Shown here: positions 7,958-16,523 of the stretch, in pieces
Numbering within the stretch: position 1 is the stretch's first letter
How the letters are laid out: each line of letters starts with the position of its first letter
Assembly (NCBI RefSeq): GCF_006228105.1
Contig: NZ_VDHH01000095.1
Origin: Chelonobacter sp006228105
Lineage (GTDB): Bacteria > Pseudomonadota > Gammaproteobacteria > Enterobacterales > Pasteurellaceae
Length of the DNA stretch: 52,866 nt
Direction: 5' to 3' (one strand)
Program-made: the position numbers and the translations under genes
The notes under the pieces: generated by a model
What the model was told of the DNA's origin: nothing
The model's input: only the letters and a program-made list of their open reading frames with translations
The model's database searches: none

Positions 7958-8910
7958 TAAAAAACAATCGGCTTACTCAATATTTACGCCAACTGGGCGG
8001 TATTTTCCTTGCGTTAATCATTTTGTGCGTTTTCTTCTCCTTAGCCAATAACCGCTTTATGTCTGTTGCTAATTTTATGAATATCTTGCAACAGGTTTCT
8101 GTTGTTGCCATTGCGGCTTTTGGTATGACTTGGGTTATCCTACTTGGTGAAATTGATCTGTCTATTGGTTCTATTATTGCGGTCAGCGGTATGGTGGCAG
8201 CCCAAGTGTTGGCTCTCGATTACGGTTTGTTTACCGCACTTTTCGTTACCCTATTTGCCGGAGCTGTGATGGGATTTATCAACGGCGCTTTAACCGCAAA
8301 ATTAGCCTTGCCCTCGTTTATTGTCACAGTCGCAACTATGGGAATTTATCGCGGCATGGTCAGCTTGCCCACCAACGGCGCACCACAAATGATCACAAAT
8401 AGCGATTGGACAGCAATCGGAAATTCTGCGCTATTTGGAATTCCAGTGGTTATTTGGGTGTTGGTACTACTCTTTTTAATTAACCATATAGTGTTGTCAA
8501 AAACGGTATTTGGCAGAAAGGCTTATCTTACTGGTGGTAATATCGAGGCAGCACAATATTCCGGCATTCAAACCGCAAGAGTTAAAATTTGGATTTTCAC
8601 TTTATCCGGCATCATGGCAGCTATTGCCGGAATATTATTGTCGTCAAGGCTGTATTCAGCACAAACCAATGCCGGAATGGGATATGAATTAGATGCGATT
8701 GCCGCAGCGGTATTAGGCGGAACCAGTTTAACCGGTGGTGTCGGAACGATGATTGGAACATTGGTTGGCGCTTTAATCATCGGTATATTGAATAACGGAA
8801 TGAATATGATGTCAGTCCCATATTTTTACCAATTGATTGTGAAAGGTATTGTTATTTTAGTTGCAGTTTGGCTAGATGTGCGTGCAAAAAAGAAAAGGAG
8901 TAAAGCATAA
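7954..8910 (+). CDS. Sugar ABC transporter permease (RbsC-like)
   Basis: A 318-residue, strongly hydrophobic inner-membrane protein of the CUT2 permease family. It shows the family motifs GEIDLSIGSI, INGALTAK, ATMGIYRG and VLGGTSLTGGVGT, with around eight to ten membrane spans. A homodimer is expected since only one permease gene is present. It overlaps the ATPase gene by four bases and its stop overlaps the kinase start (TAATG). Confidence 0.92.
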   Translation: MIKNNRLTQYLRQLGGIFLALIILCVFFSLANNRFMSVANFMNILQQVSVVAIAAFGMTWVILLGEIDLSIGSIIAVSGMVAAQVLALDYGLFTALFVTLFAGAVMGFINGALTAKLALPSFIVTVATMGIYRGMVSLPTNGAPQMITNSDWTAIGNSALFGIPVVIWVLVLLFLINHIVLSKTVFGRKAYLTGGNIEAAQYSGIQTARVKIWIFTLSGIMAAIAGILLSSRLYSAQTNAGMGYELDAIAAAVLGGTSLTGGVGTMIGTLVGALIIGILNNGMNMMSVPYFYQLIVKGIVILVAVWLDVRAKKKRSKA

Positions 8911-9839
8911 TGCGAAAAATATTAACAATTGGTGAAATCTTAGTCGAGATTGTCGCAACAACCAAAGGCAATGGTTTTTTAGAAGCTCAGCCTCTTATCG
9001 GACCTTTTCCTTCAGGCGCACCCGCTATTTTTATTGATCAAGTCGGGAAACTCAAAACGCCCTGCGCAATTATTTCTCGTGTCGGGAATGATGATTTTGG
9101 TCAGCTAAATCTGAATAGGTTAATGGCTGATCAAGTTGATATTTCCGGCATCTCGATTGCTGAAGGTGAAGCGACCGGCAGTGCCTTTGTGCGTTATCAG
9201 ACAAATGGCGATCGTAAATTCGTTTTTAATATTGCACACAGTGCATGCGGGAAATTAGAAGATAATCCCAATATTGAGGTATTATTAACCCAATGTGATC
9301 ATTTACACTTGATGGGAACCGCTCTTTCCTCTCCGGGTTTAAAAAACATGGCATTACGTGCTGTTCAGGTAATTAAAGCTCGCGGTGGCACGCTATCATT
9401 CGATCCTAATTTAAGAGCTGAAATCATGACACCGGAGCTATGTTCCGACCTAAAAATGATTTTACGACAAACTGATCTTTTTTTGCCCTCCGGTGACGAA
9501 CTGTTTTTATTTACCGAAGCCAAAGAAGAACAAGCGGCAATTAATGAATTATTTGCATTGGGAATTCAAGAGATCGTTTTAAAACGTGGCAATCAGGGAG
9601 CAACATATTTTACGAAAGAGCAACAAATAAATATACGACCGCATCATGTTGATGAGTTGGATCCAACCGGTGCCGGCGATAGTTTTGGCGGTGCATTTGT
9701 CAGTTTTTGGATTAACGGTTATTCTGCAGCTGAAGCGCTTCGTTATGCAAATGCTGCTGGCGCAAGAGCGGTAACACAGCTTGGACCGATGGAAGGAACA
9801 TCAACACAATTAGAGCTAGACCAGTTTTTAGCCCAATAA
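8910..9839 (+). CDS. PfkB-family sugar kinase (ketose/tagatose kinase-like)
   Basis: A 309-residue ribokinase/PfkB-family enzyme. The ATP/catalytic motif DPTGAGDSFGGAF is at residues 251-263 with the catalytic base Asp257. The N-terminal part, with LTIGEILVEI and GPFPSGAPAIFIDQV, resembles kinases annotated as tagatose or fructose kinases in rhizobial sugar operons more than ribokinase or KDG kinase. It would phosphorylate the sugar brought in by the importer encoded upstream. It starts on an ATG overlapping the permease stop, after AAGGAG. The exact substrate cannot be read from the sequence. No isomerase or aldolase is in this operon, so the product must enter general metabolism. Confidence 0.8.
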   Translation: MRKILTIGEILVEIVATTKGNGFLEAQPLIGPFPSGAPAIFIDQVGKLKTPCAIISRVGNDDFGQLNLNRLMADQVDISGISIAEGEATGSAFVRYQTNGDRKFVFNIAHSACGKLEDNPNIEVLLTQCDHLHLMGTALSSPGLKNMALRAVQVIKARGGTLSFDPNLRAEIMTPELCSDLKMILRQTDLFLPSGDELFLFTEAKEEQAAINELFALGIQEIVLKRGNQGATYFTKEQQINIRPHHVDELDPTGAGDSFGGAFVSFWINGYSAAEALRYANAAGARAVTQLGPMEGTSTQLELDQFLAQ

Positions 9840-9854
9840 ACAGCGAGAAGATTA

Positions 9855-10883
9855 ATGGATAAAAAAAAGATGATCCCAAGCGTGCAAACTATGCAACAAC
9901 TTGCTGATTATGTTGGACTTTCTCGTCAAACATTGTCTAAATATTTTAATGATCCGCAACAAATTGGTGAAAAAACCCGTAATCACATTCAACTTGCCGT
10001 CGAAGAAACCGGATTTCGCCCCAATTTATTTGCCAGCAATCTTAAACGAAATAAAAGCAGAGTGATTGGTATTATTGTTCCAAGTATTACGGATCCTTTT
10101 TACATGCTGTTAGTATCACGTATATCGGAAATAGCAGAAAAATTAGGATATTTCACTTTTACACTACCTTCCAACGGTAAATTAACGCTTGAGGCTGATG
10201 CGGTTGCACGCTTGCAATCGATGAATGTTGCCGGTGTTCTAGTGGTTCCATTAGGTAAAGATGCTGTACAACCTAAATTGCGTCGAATCGAAGAAAATCT
10301 ACCAATGATATATCTTGATTCACCACCGTCACACCCTGCCCCTTTTATAGGTACCGATAATAAACAAGGGATCACATTATTAGTCGATTACCTTTGCCAA
10401 AAAGGAACACCACCTGCGTTTTTAGCAATGCCAGAAATTAACCAAAATTCCAAAACCCGTCTCAATGCCTATCAAGATGCGATGGCAAAAAACCGAGAAA
10501 TACCGCTAATTCTGCAATCGGACGGCAGAGTAGATTGGCAATTTGAAACCTACGGCTACCAACAAACAGCTTCTTGGCTGGAACATAAGCCAAAACATAA
10601 TGCGCTGTTGTGTGCCAATGACCGGCTTGCCTACGGTGCTTTTTTAGCCGCCTGGGAAGCCAAAATACCGGTTGGAATCAATGAAGAAGAACTGCGTATA
10701 GCAGGACATGATGATCACCCCCTTGCAGCTTATACTTGTCCACCGTTGACGACGGCAGCCCAAAATTACGATATGCTTGCAGAATCGGCAATCACCATGT
10801 TGATAAATCATATGACAAAAGGCAACACAACTACAAATCCGCAATTGATTCCAATGACATTAGTAATCAGGCAATCCGCATAA
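9855..10883 (+). CDS. LacI-family transcriptional repressor
   Basis: A 342-residue LacI/GalR-family regulator. The N-terminal helix-turn-helix spans about residues 13-35 (TMQQLADYVGLSRQTLSKYF) and is followed by the hinge helix region FRPNLFASNLKRNKS. The rest is a periplasmic-binding-protein-like effector domain (IIVPSITDPFY, VPLGKD, CANDRLAYG). It ends the first sugar operon, 15 bases after the kinase, so it probably regulates itself. The palindrome at 5396-5412 is its likely operator, with the transported sugar or its phosphate as inducer. It departs from the family pattern in having LSRQTLSKYF where VSRATVSRVL is common. Confidence 0.9.
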   Translation: MDKKKMIPSVQTMQQLADYVGLSRQTLSKYFNDPQQIGEKTRNHIQLAVEETGFRPNLFASNLKRNKSRVIGIIVPSITDPFYMLLVSRISEIAEKLGYFTFTLPSNGKLTLEADAVARLQSMNVAGVLVVPLGKDAVQPKLRRIEENLPMIYLDSPPSHPAPFIGTDNKQGITLLVDYLCQKGTPPAFLAMPEINQNSKTRLNAYQDAMAKNREIPLILQSDGRVDWQFETYGYQQTASWLEHKPKHNALLCANDRLAYGAFLAAWEAKIPVGINEEELRIAGHDDHPLAAYTCPPLTTAAQNYDMLAESAITMLINHMTKGNTTTNPQLIPMTLVIRQSA

Positions 10884-10929
10884 TAAAATTTAATTATAAC
10901 GTATTGTGTAAACCAAGGTAGTCTTCGAA

Positions 10930-11793
10930 ATGAATCCGAATACCCCAAAAGAAAATATTCCACTATTATCCGACTATCCCTTTGATATGGACTTAGTCGC
11001 TGGGCGTACATTGATTGAAAAAGATAATTACCTTGATTACATTATCAATCGTCCACAGGGTATGAAAGGCTACATTATCAATTTAACTACTAGAGGCCGA
11101 GGGGCTATATTTGATGGAGAAAAAACCTTTTTGGCAGACAAGGGCGATTTGCTGCTGTTTTCTCCACAGACAATACATCATTACTGCCGAGAACCTGCGT
11201 ATTATTCGTGGTATCACCAATGGATTTATTTTAGACCTAGAACATTTTGGATAGACTGGCTCCGGTGGTCGTCAACGGAAAATGGGATTGGGCGTTTGAG
11301 TATTCAAGACAAAGAAGAATATCAAGCTATTTTGGACTTATTCGTTAAAATTGAAAATCTATCCAAAGCAAACGATATTTTTGCCAAAGATACAACAATG
11401 TGTTTTCTAGAATTATTATTGATTAAATGTGCCAAATTTGATCCAAAAAATTTAGAGCATAAATCACATAATTCGTTGGATCTCAGAATTGATACGGTAT
11501 GCAATTTGATTTTAAACGATTTACAACAAAACCATAAAATTGACTATTTTGCCAAGAAAGTTAATCTATCAACCTCAAGACTAACACATTTATTTTCGGA
11601 ACAATTAGGCATGAGCCTTACGCAATGGCGTGATAATCAAAGAATGGAAAATGCCAAGAAATTACTCTATACCTCAGATATCTCGATTATGAGTATCGCC
11701 AAACAATTAGGATTTGATGACCAATTTTATTTTTCAAAAGTATTTAAAAAATACTGTGGCACTAGCCCTTCGCGCTTTCGCCACTCCAGATAA
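10930..11793 (+). CDS. araC: Arabinose-responsive regulator AraC
   Basis: A 287-residue AraC protein with a cupin sugar-binding domain (about residues 1-170) and a double helix-turn-helix at about 190-285. Similarity to E. coli AraC is unusually close, for example RPQGMKGYI, HHYCR and WYHQWIYFRPR. The residues equivalent to arabinose-contacting T24, R38, Y82 and W95 are kept as T27, R41, Y85 and W98, a uniform offset of three. L-arabinose is therefore the likely effector. The gene is 46 bases after the LacI gene and reads toward the ABC/araB operon, unlike the divergent E. coli layout. The downstream gap carries AraC-like sites. Confidence 0.92.
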   Translation: MNPNTPKENIPLLSDYPFDMDLVAGRTLIEKDNYLDYIINRPQGMKGYIINLTTRGRGAIFDGEKTFLADKGDLLLFSPQTIHHYCREPAYYSWYHQWIYFRPRTFWIDWLRWSSTENGIGRLSIQDKEEYQAILDLFVKIENLSKANDIFAKDTTMCFLELLLIKCAKFDPKNLEHKSHNSLDLRIDTVCNLILNDLQQNHKIDYFAKKVNLSTSRLTHLFSEQLGMSLTQWRDNQRMENAKKLLYTSDISIMSIAKQLGFDDQFYFSKVFKKYCGTSPSRFRHSR

Positions 11794-11802
11794 TCACCGG
11801 CA

Positions 11803-11818
11803 AGTGACCTACATCACA
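11803..11818 (+). promoter_or_regulatory. CRP site of the ara operon
   Basis: AGTGA-N6-TCACA matches 9 of 10 core positions of the CRP consensus. It begins 10 bases after the araC stop codon and precedes the AraC-like half-sites, the same order as in the E. coli araBAD control region. Confidence 0.75.
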
Positions 11819-11851
11819 AAAAAAATCTTTCTGCCAAATAATCTATATAAA

Positions 11852-11868
11852 TAGCCAAATTTTACATA
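11852..11868 (+). promoter_or_regulatory. AraC half-site candidate A
   Basis: TAGC-N7-TACATA matches the AraC half-site TAGC-N7-TCCATA with one mismatch in the conserved positions. Confidence 0.6.
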
Positions 11869-11884
11869 TAAATCCCTCTAATTC

Positions 11885-11901
11885 TAGCCTATTATTCCTA
11901 C
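11885..11901 (+). promoter_or_regulatory. AraC half-site candidate B
   Basis: TAGC-N7-TCCTAC matches TAGC-N7-TCCATA at 8 of 10 conserved positions. It is in the same orientation as candidate A and starts 33 bases (about three helical turns) later; the E. coli I1-I2 spacing is 21 bases. Confidence 0.55.
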
Positions 11902-12001
11902 AGACTAAAAATACAACATATTGCAATGATTTTATCAGATTAAAATCAATATGTTATCCTATTTTTTAGTCATGTGCATTGATAGAGATGTAATATACCA
12001 T

Positions 12002-12018
12002 TAGCAAAAATACCCATA
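12002..12018 (+). promoter_or_regulatory. AraC half-site candidate C
   Basis: TAGC-N7-CCCATA has one mismatch to the AraC half-site. It lies only 24-40 bases before the start codon, so it would act from within the leader or be a chance match. Confidence 0.4.
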
Positions 12019-12041
12019 TTCATAATATAACGAGGTGAATA

Positions 12042-13025
12042 ATGAAAAAGCTGACCATGAAAAATCTATTCTTAACAGGGCTGTTAAGCATGACGGTTCT
12101 TGCACCTAATGTAATGGCAAAAGAGGTTGAAATAGTCAATATTTCCAAAATAGCGGGTATGCCGTGGTTCAATCGTATGGCTGAAGGCGTTGAACAAGCA
12201 GGAAAAGATTTTGGCGTAAATGCTTATCAAGTAGGCCCCTCCAGTACAGATGCACCACAGCAGGTAAAATTAATCGAAGACTTGATTGCTAAAAAAGTCG
12301 ATTCAATTTCCATTGTACCGAATGATGCCAACGTTCTAGAACCGGTACTCAAAAAAGCCAAAGAGCAAGGAATCGTTGTACTAACGCATGAATCCGTCGG
12401 GCAACCAAGTGCGGATTGGGATATTGAAATCATTGATAATGCACAATTTGCAGCTGACAACGTAGAAGAGGTAGCAAAAGTGATGGGAGGTAAAGGCGGA
12501 TATGTAATTTATGTCGGAGGCTTGACCGTACCACAGCATAACCTTTGGGCCGATCTCTTTGTAAAATACCAAAAAGAACATTATCCAGAGATGTTTGAAG
12601 TAACAACTCGTATGCCGGTAGCGGAAAATATTGATGATGCGCGCCGTACTACACTGGATTTAATGAAAGCGCACCCTGATTTGAAAACAGTGGTTTCTTT
12701 TGGTTCACAAGGTCCGATCGGAGCAGGGCTGGCAGTCAGAGAAAAACGTATGAAAGATAAATTCTTTGTCTTTGGTATGATGATTCCTTCGCAAGCCGCC
12801 TCTCTGATTAAAAGTGGCAATATCACGATGGGAATTACTTATGATCCAGCTTCAGGCGGTTATGCTTTAGCCGCAGTTGCTGCCAAATTATTAAAAGGTG
12901 AAGACATTACTCAGGGGTTTGAAATTCCAAATGTAGGAAAAGCAAACGTAAATAAAGAGAATCGTCTGATTCAGTTCCATAAAGTTTTAAAAGTCACAAA
13001 AGAAAATATTGATAGCCTTTATTAA
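12042..13025 (+). CDS. Sugar ABC transporter, binding protein (LsrB/RhaS-like), ara operon
   Basis: A 327-residue periplasmic binding protein with a signal peptide ending NVMA. Motifs such as KIAGMPWFNRMAEG, VGPSSTDAPQQ, SIVPNDANVLEPVL and SFGSQGPIGAGLAVREK are those of the LsrB/RhaS subgroup, not of AraF. Autoinducer-2 or rhamnose would be suggested by similarity alone. However, it sits between araC and araB and no lsr or rha catabolic genes are present, so L-arabinose is the best inference. A start after GAGGTG gives the full signal peptide. Confidence 0.82.
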   Translation: MKKLTMKNLFLTGLLSMTVLAPNVMAKEVEIVNISKIAGMPWFNRMAEGVEQAGKDFGVNAYQVGPSSTDAPQQVKLIEDLIAKKVDSISIVPNDANVLEPVLKKAKEQGIVVLTHESVGQPSADWDIEIIDNAQFAADNVEEVAKVMGGKGGYVIYVGGLTVPQHNLWADLFVKYQKEHYPEMFEVTTRMPVAENIDDARRTTLDLMKAHPDLKTVVSFGSQGPIGAGLAVREKRMKDKFFVFGMMIPSQAASLIKSGNITMGITYDPASGGYALAAVAAKLLKGEDITQGFEIPNVGKANVNKENRLIQFHKVLKVTKENIDSLY

Positions 13026-13040
13026 TTCTTCTAAAAATGT

Positions 13041-13072
13041 ATGGATTCCCGCTATATAAAAAGGGAATCCAT
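13041..13072 (+). terminator. Hairpin between binding-protein and ATPase genes of the ara importer
   Basis: A perfect 10-base stem (ATGGATTCCC / GGGAATCCAT) with a 12-base loop and no T-tract after it. It is more likely an mRNA stabiliser or attenuator for the upstream gene than a full terminator. Confidence 0.6.
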
Positions 13073-13112
13073 CATATCCTGCTGATCAATCTTCATAGTA
13101 AAGGTGGTTATT

Positions 13113-14591
13113 ATGACTTTTATTACCATGGAAAATATTTCCAAAACCTTTTATGGTGTGAAAGCATTGAATAATGTCGCATTAACCTTGAATCAAGGTG
13201 AAGTACTTTGCTTAGCCGGGCAAAACGGCTGTGGCAAATCAACATTAATTAAGATCTTATCCGGCGTTTATCAACCGGATAAAAATGCAAGAATAACAAT
13301 AGACTCTGATCAATATGACAAGCTAACACCCAAAGAGTCGATCAAAAAAGGCATTCAGGTAATTTATCAAGATCTTTCGCTATTTCCTAATCTAACTGTG
13401 GCTGAAAATATTGCAATTAATTTACATCATGATCACTTTTTATCAAGTAAAAAAAATATTTATGCTATTGCAGATAATACATTAAAAAATATCAACGCCA
13501 ACTTAACGTTAGATGCTTTGGTAGAAACACTTTCGGTTGCCCAACAACAATTAGTTGCTATATGTCGTGCCCTAGCTCAAGACGCACGCTTGATTATTAT
13601 GGATGAACCAACCGCTTCTTTAACCGTACAAGAAGTTCAATCATTACTCAAAATTGTTCAACAACTTAAAAATACGGGAATTAGCATCATTTTCGTTAGT
13701 CATAAACTAAACGAAGTTATTAAGGTTTCAGATCAGGTACTGGTGCTCAAAGACGGAAATTTAGTCGGTAGCTATCCGATCTCTGAAATTAATGAAAAAA
13801 GGCTAGCTTACTTAATGACCGGTATAGAGTTTCATTACGAAAGATTATTACCTGTTGCTGATTCGAAACCTCTTCTGACAGTTAATAAATTATCTAAGGA
13901 AAACCAATATCAGGATATTTCTTTTTCTCTACAAAAAGGAGAAGTGATTTCAATAATCGGCTTGTTAGGCTCCGGTAGAACAGAACTCTGTTTAAGCTTA
14001 TTTGGAGTAAGTTCACCAGATAGTGGGGATATTATTTTAAACAACCGAAAAGTGATATTTAAAAGTAATCGTGATGCAATTTCTGCCGGTATCGGGTATG
14101 TATCAGAGGATAGAATGGCAACTGGCCTGGTAATGAACTCGTCAATCAAAGACAATATTATTTCGACGATCTTCAATAAAATCACCTCCAAATTCGGTTT
14201 GATTAATGAAAAACATGTTTTATCTTATAGTAATCATTTGATTCAGCAGTTAAAAATAAAATCATCCAATTCAGATCTTCCGGTAAATACACTGTCGGGC
14301 GGTAACGCACAACGGGTGTCAATCGCTAAATGGCTAGCAATCAAACCGGATTTATTGATTTTAGATGAACCGACAATTGGCGTTGATATTGCCAATAAAG
14401 AAGGAATATTCAATATTATAAAATCCCTTTCCATACAAGGTATTTCAGTTATTTTTATTACGGATGAAGTTGAAGAGGCTTACTATAATAGTCACCGAAT
14501 TTTTGTGATGAAATCCGGAAAAATAAGTCATGAGTTTATCGCCAAAGAAACAAGTGAGAGCGAAATCTTGGAGGCAATCAATGAAAAATAA
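13113..14591 (+). CDS. Sugar ABC transporter ATPase, ara operon
   Basis: A 492-residue CUT2 ATPase with two nucleotide-binding halves. The first half has Walker A GQNGCGKST, signature LSVAQQQLVAI and Walker B LIIMDEPTASL. The second half has a degenerate GLLGSGRT but intact LSGGNAQR and LLILDEPTIGVD. The ATG at 13113, 6 bases after AAGGTGG, is preferred to a GTG three codons upstream. Its last 11 bases overlap the first permease gene, so translation is coupled. It is visibly AT-richer than the flanking fucose genes. Confidence 0.9.
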   Translation: MTFITMENISKTFYGVKALNNVALTLNQGEVLCLAGQNGCGKSTLIKILSGVYQPDKNARITIDSDQYDKLTPKESIKKGIQVIYQDLSLFPNLTVAENIAINLHHDHFLSSKKNIYAIADNTLKNINANLTLDALVETLSVAQQQLVAICRALAQDARLIIMDEPTASLTVQEVQSLLKIVQQLKNTGISIIFVSHKLNEVIKVSDQVLVLKDGNLVGSYPISEINEKRLAYLMTGIEFHYERLLPVADSKPLLTVNKLSKENQYQDISFSLQKGEVISIIGLLGSGRTELCLSLFGVSSPDSGDIILNNRKVIFKSNRDAISAGIGYVSEDRMATGLVMNSSIKDNIISTIFNKITSKFGLINEKHVLSYSNHLIQQLKIKSSNSDLPVNTLSGGNAQRVSIAKWLAIKPDLLILDEPTIGVDIANKEGIFNIIKSLSIQGISVIFITDEVEEAYYNSHRIFVMKSGKISHEFIAKETSESEILEAINEK

Positions 14592-15549
14592 ATCTATTTC
14601 ACAGAATTTCTTTTTGATTGTAACGATCTTAACAATATCTATTTATTTATCACTCAAAACAGATGACTTTCTGACGATAGAAAATCTTTATGATGTAGTC
14701 AATAGTTATTCCATGCTGGCTATTTTAGCTTGTGGGTTATTTATCGTACTCATTTCAGGTGGGATTGATATTTCGTTTCCGGCAATTACAATCATTTCGC
14801 AATATATTATGGTTTCATTTATCATGAAACATGATGCAAATTATTTAGTTGTTTTTCTGATTTCAATTACTTCTGGAGTTTCCTTAGGATTAATTAATGC
14901 AGTAATCGTGAATAAACTGAAAGTACCTTCTATCATTATCACTATTTCAACATTGAATATATTTTATGGTTTGTTACTTTACATCACTAAAGGAACTTGG
15001 TTATACGACTACCCCGCATGGTTTCAACAAGAAATTATTATCTTTAAAGCAACAACAGCAGACGGTTTCGAATATGGACTTTCATTTCAATTTATTTTAT
15101 TACTGGCTGTGATTTTGCTAACCGGATTGATAATGAATAAAACCAGTGTTGGAAGAAAAATTTATGCCTTGGGGGGTAATGCAGAAGCGGCATCACGGAT
15201 TGGATTCAGTTTATTAAAGTTACATCTTTTTGTATATGGTTATATGGGATTTGTTGCCGGTATTGCTGGTATCGTACAGTCATATACCGTACAAACGGTC
15301 GCACCCGATTCACTATTAGGTTATGAATTAACAGTACTGGCGGCAGTTGTACTGGGCGGAACCAGTTTAATTGGTGGTAAAGGAACTCTGTTAGGCACCA
15401 TAATGGGAGTTATTTTACTTGCCATAATTCAAAATGGATTGAATCTTTTAGGTATCTCATCATACTGGCAAACCGTAGTAACAGGCTTAATTATTGTCTT
15501 CAGTGTCAGTATGACTGCATGGAGCCAACGGAAGAAAATAGGAGTATAG
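14581..15549 (+). CDS. Sugar ABC transporter permease 1, ara operon (LsrC-like)
   Basis: A 322-residue hydrophobic CUT2 permease with motifs LISGGIDISFPAI, VNKLKVPSIIIT and VLGGTSLIGGKGT. The ATG at 14581 is chosen because GGAGG precedes it and it removes a hydrophilic extension read through the end of the ATPase gene. Paired with the next gene it should form a heterodimeric channel, as LsrC/LsrD or RhaP/RhaQ do. The segment is very AT-rich: 13 of 60 bases are G or C at 14581-14640. Confidence 0.88.
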   Translation: MKNKSISQNFFLIVTILTISIYLSLKTDDFLTIENLYDVVNSYSMLAILACGLFIVLISGGIDISFPAITIISQYIMVSFIMKHDANYLVVFLISITSGVSLGLINAVIVNKLKVPSIIITISTLNIFYGLLLYITKGTWLYDYPAWFQQEIIIFKATTADGFEYGLSFQFILLLAVILLTGLIMNKTSVGRKIYALGGNAEAASRIGFSLLKLHLFVYGYMGFVAGIAGIVQSYTVQTVAPDSLLGYELTVLAAVVLGGTSLIGGKGTLLGTIMGVILLAIIQNGLNLLGISSYWQTVVTGLIIVFSVSMTAWSQRKKIGV

Positions 15550-15554
15550 CCGTT

Positions 15555-16505
15555 ATGAATAAATTTAATGACAGTTCTTTTAGATATTTGATGATATTAT
15601 TAATTATAATAATACTTTCATTTAGCTTTTTTATTCCTGATATTTTTTGGTCACTCAATAATTTCCAATCAATAGCATCACAAATCCCTATTCTTGGTGT
15701 TCTAACACTGGCAATGGCGATCACCATGCTGACAGGTGGAATCAATTTATCCATTATTGCCACAATGAATTCCTGCTCACTAGTTATGGCATTTTACCTT
15801 ATACATTATCCTACATCTGTTTTTATCGCTATTTTATTAGGCTTAATTACAGCAATCATAATCGGATTAGTAAACGGATTATTAATCGCTATCGTCAGGG
15901 TATCACCAATTCTTGCAACACTGGGAACAATGACATTACTGAATGGTTTAAATGTATTACTATCCAAAGGTTCTGCAGTTTCTAACTTTTCCGATCATAT
16001 TTTAATTCTAAATAGCGGTGTTTGGTTTAGCATTCCAATTCCACTAATTATTTTTCTCTTTTTATCTATCATGTTATGGATTATTTTTGATAAAACCACG
16101 TTGGGGAAATCGATCTATTTTATCGGAAATAATGAACGTGCAACCTATTTCTCAGGCATCAACACACAAAAAGTTATTGTGCTAGTTTATATTATTTCTT
16201 CTATACTTTGTGTTGCTGCTGCACTCTTAATGATGTCAAAACTTAACTCTGCCAAAGCATCTTACGGCGATTCTTATTTATTGACAGCTATTCTGGCAGC
16301 CGTATTGGGAGGTGTAAATCCTGATGGTGGTAAAGGAAAATTAATAGGTATTTTGGCTGCTCTAATTTTGTTACAAACATTAGAAAGCGGTTTAAATATT
16401 ATTGGATTAAGTAGTTACATTACAATGGCACTCTGGGGTGCATTATTAATTGTATTTATTTTCTTACAGAAATATCAATTTAACTTTTTTACCAAAAGAA
16501 AATAG
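15555..16505 (+). CDS. Sugar ABC transporter permease 2, ara operon (LsrD-like)
   Basis: A 316-residue CUT2 permease diverged from its partner: motifs LTGGINLSIIA, VNGLLIAIVRVSPILAT and VLGGVNPDGGKG. It begins 5 bases after permease 1 ends; AGGAG is 10 bases before the chosen ATG. An upstream in-frame ATG inside permease 1 would add 12 hydrophilic residues and is less likely. It completes a four-gene importer (binding protein, ATPase, two permeases). Confidence 0.87.
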   Translation: MNKFNDSSFRYLMILLIIIILSFSFFIPDIFWSLNNFQSIASQIPILGVLTLAMAITMLTGGINLSIIATMNSCSLVMAFYLIHYPTSVFIAILLGLITAIIIGLVNGLLIAIVRVSPILATLGTMTLLNGLNVLLSKGSAVSNFSDHILILNSGVWFSIPIPLIIFLFLSIMLWIIFDKTTLGKSIYFIGNNERATYFSGINTQKVIVLVYIISSILCVAAALLMMSKLNSAKASYGDSYLLTAILAAVLGGVNPDGGKGKLIGILAALILLQTLESGLNIIGLSSYITMALWGALLIVFIFLQKYQFNFFTKRK

Positions 16506-16523
16506 TTATAGAGGGGCATTATT

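Noticed and set aside
12042..16505. Autoinducer-2 (lsr) or rhamnose importer
   Set aside because: The binding protein resembles LsrB/RhaS, but there is no lsrK, lsrR, lsrF, lsrG or rha gene; the importer is flanked by araC and araB with AraC-like sites.
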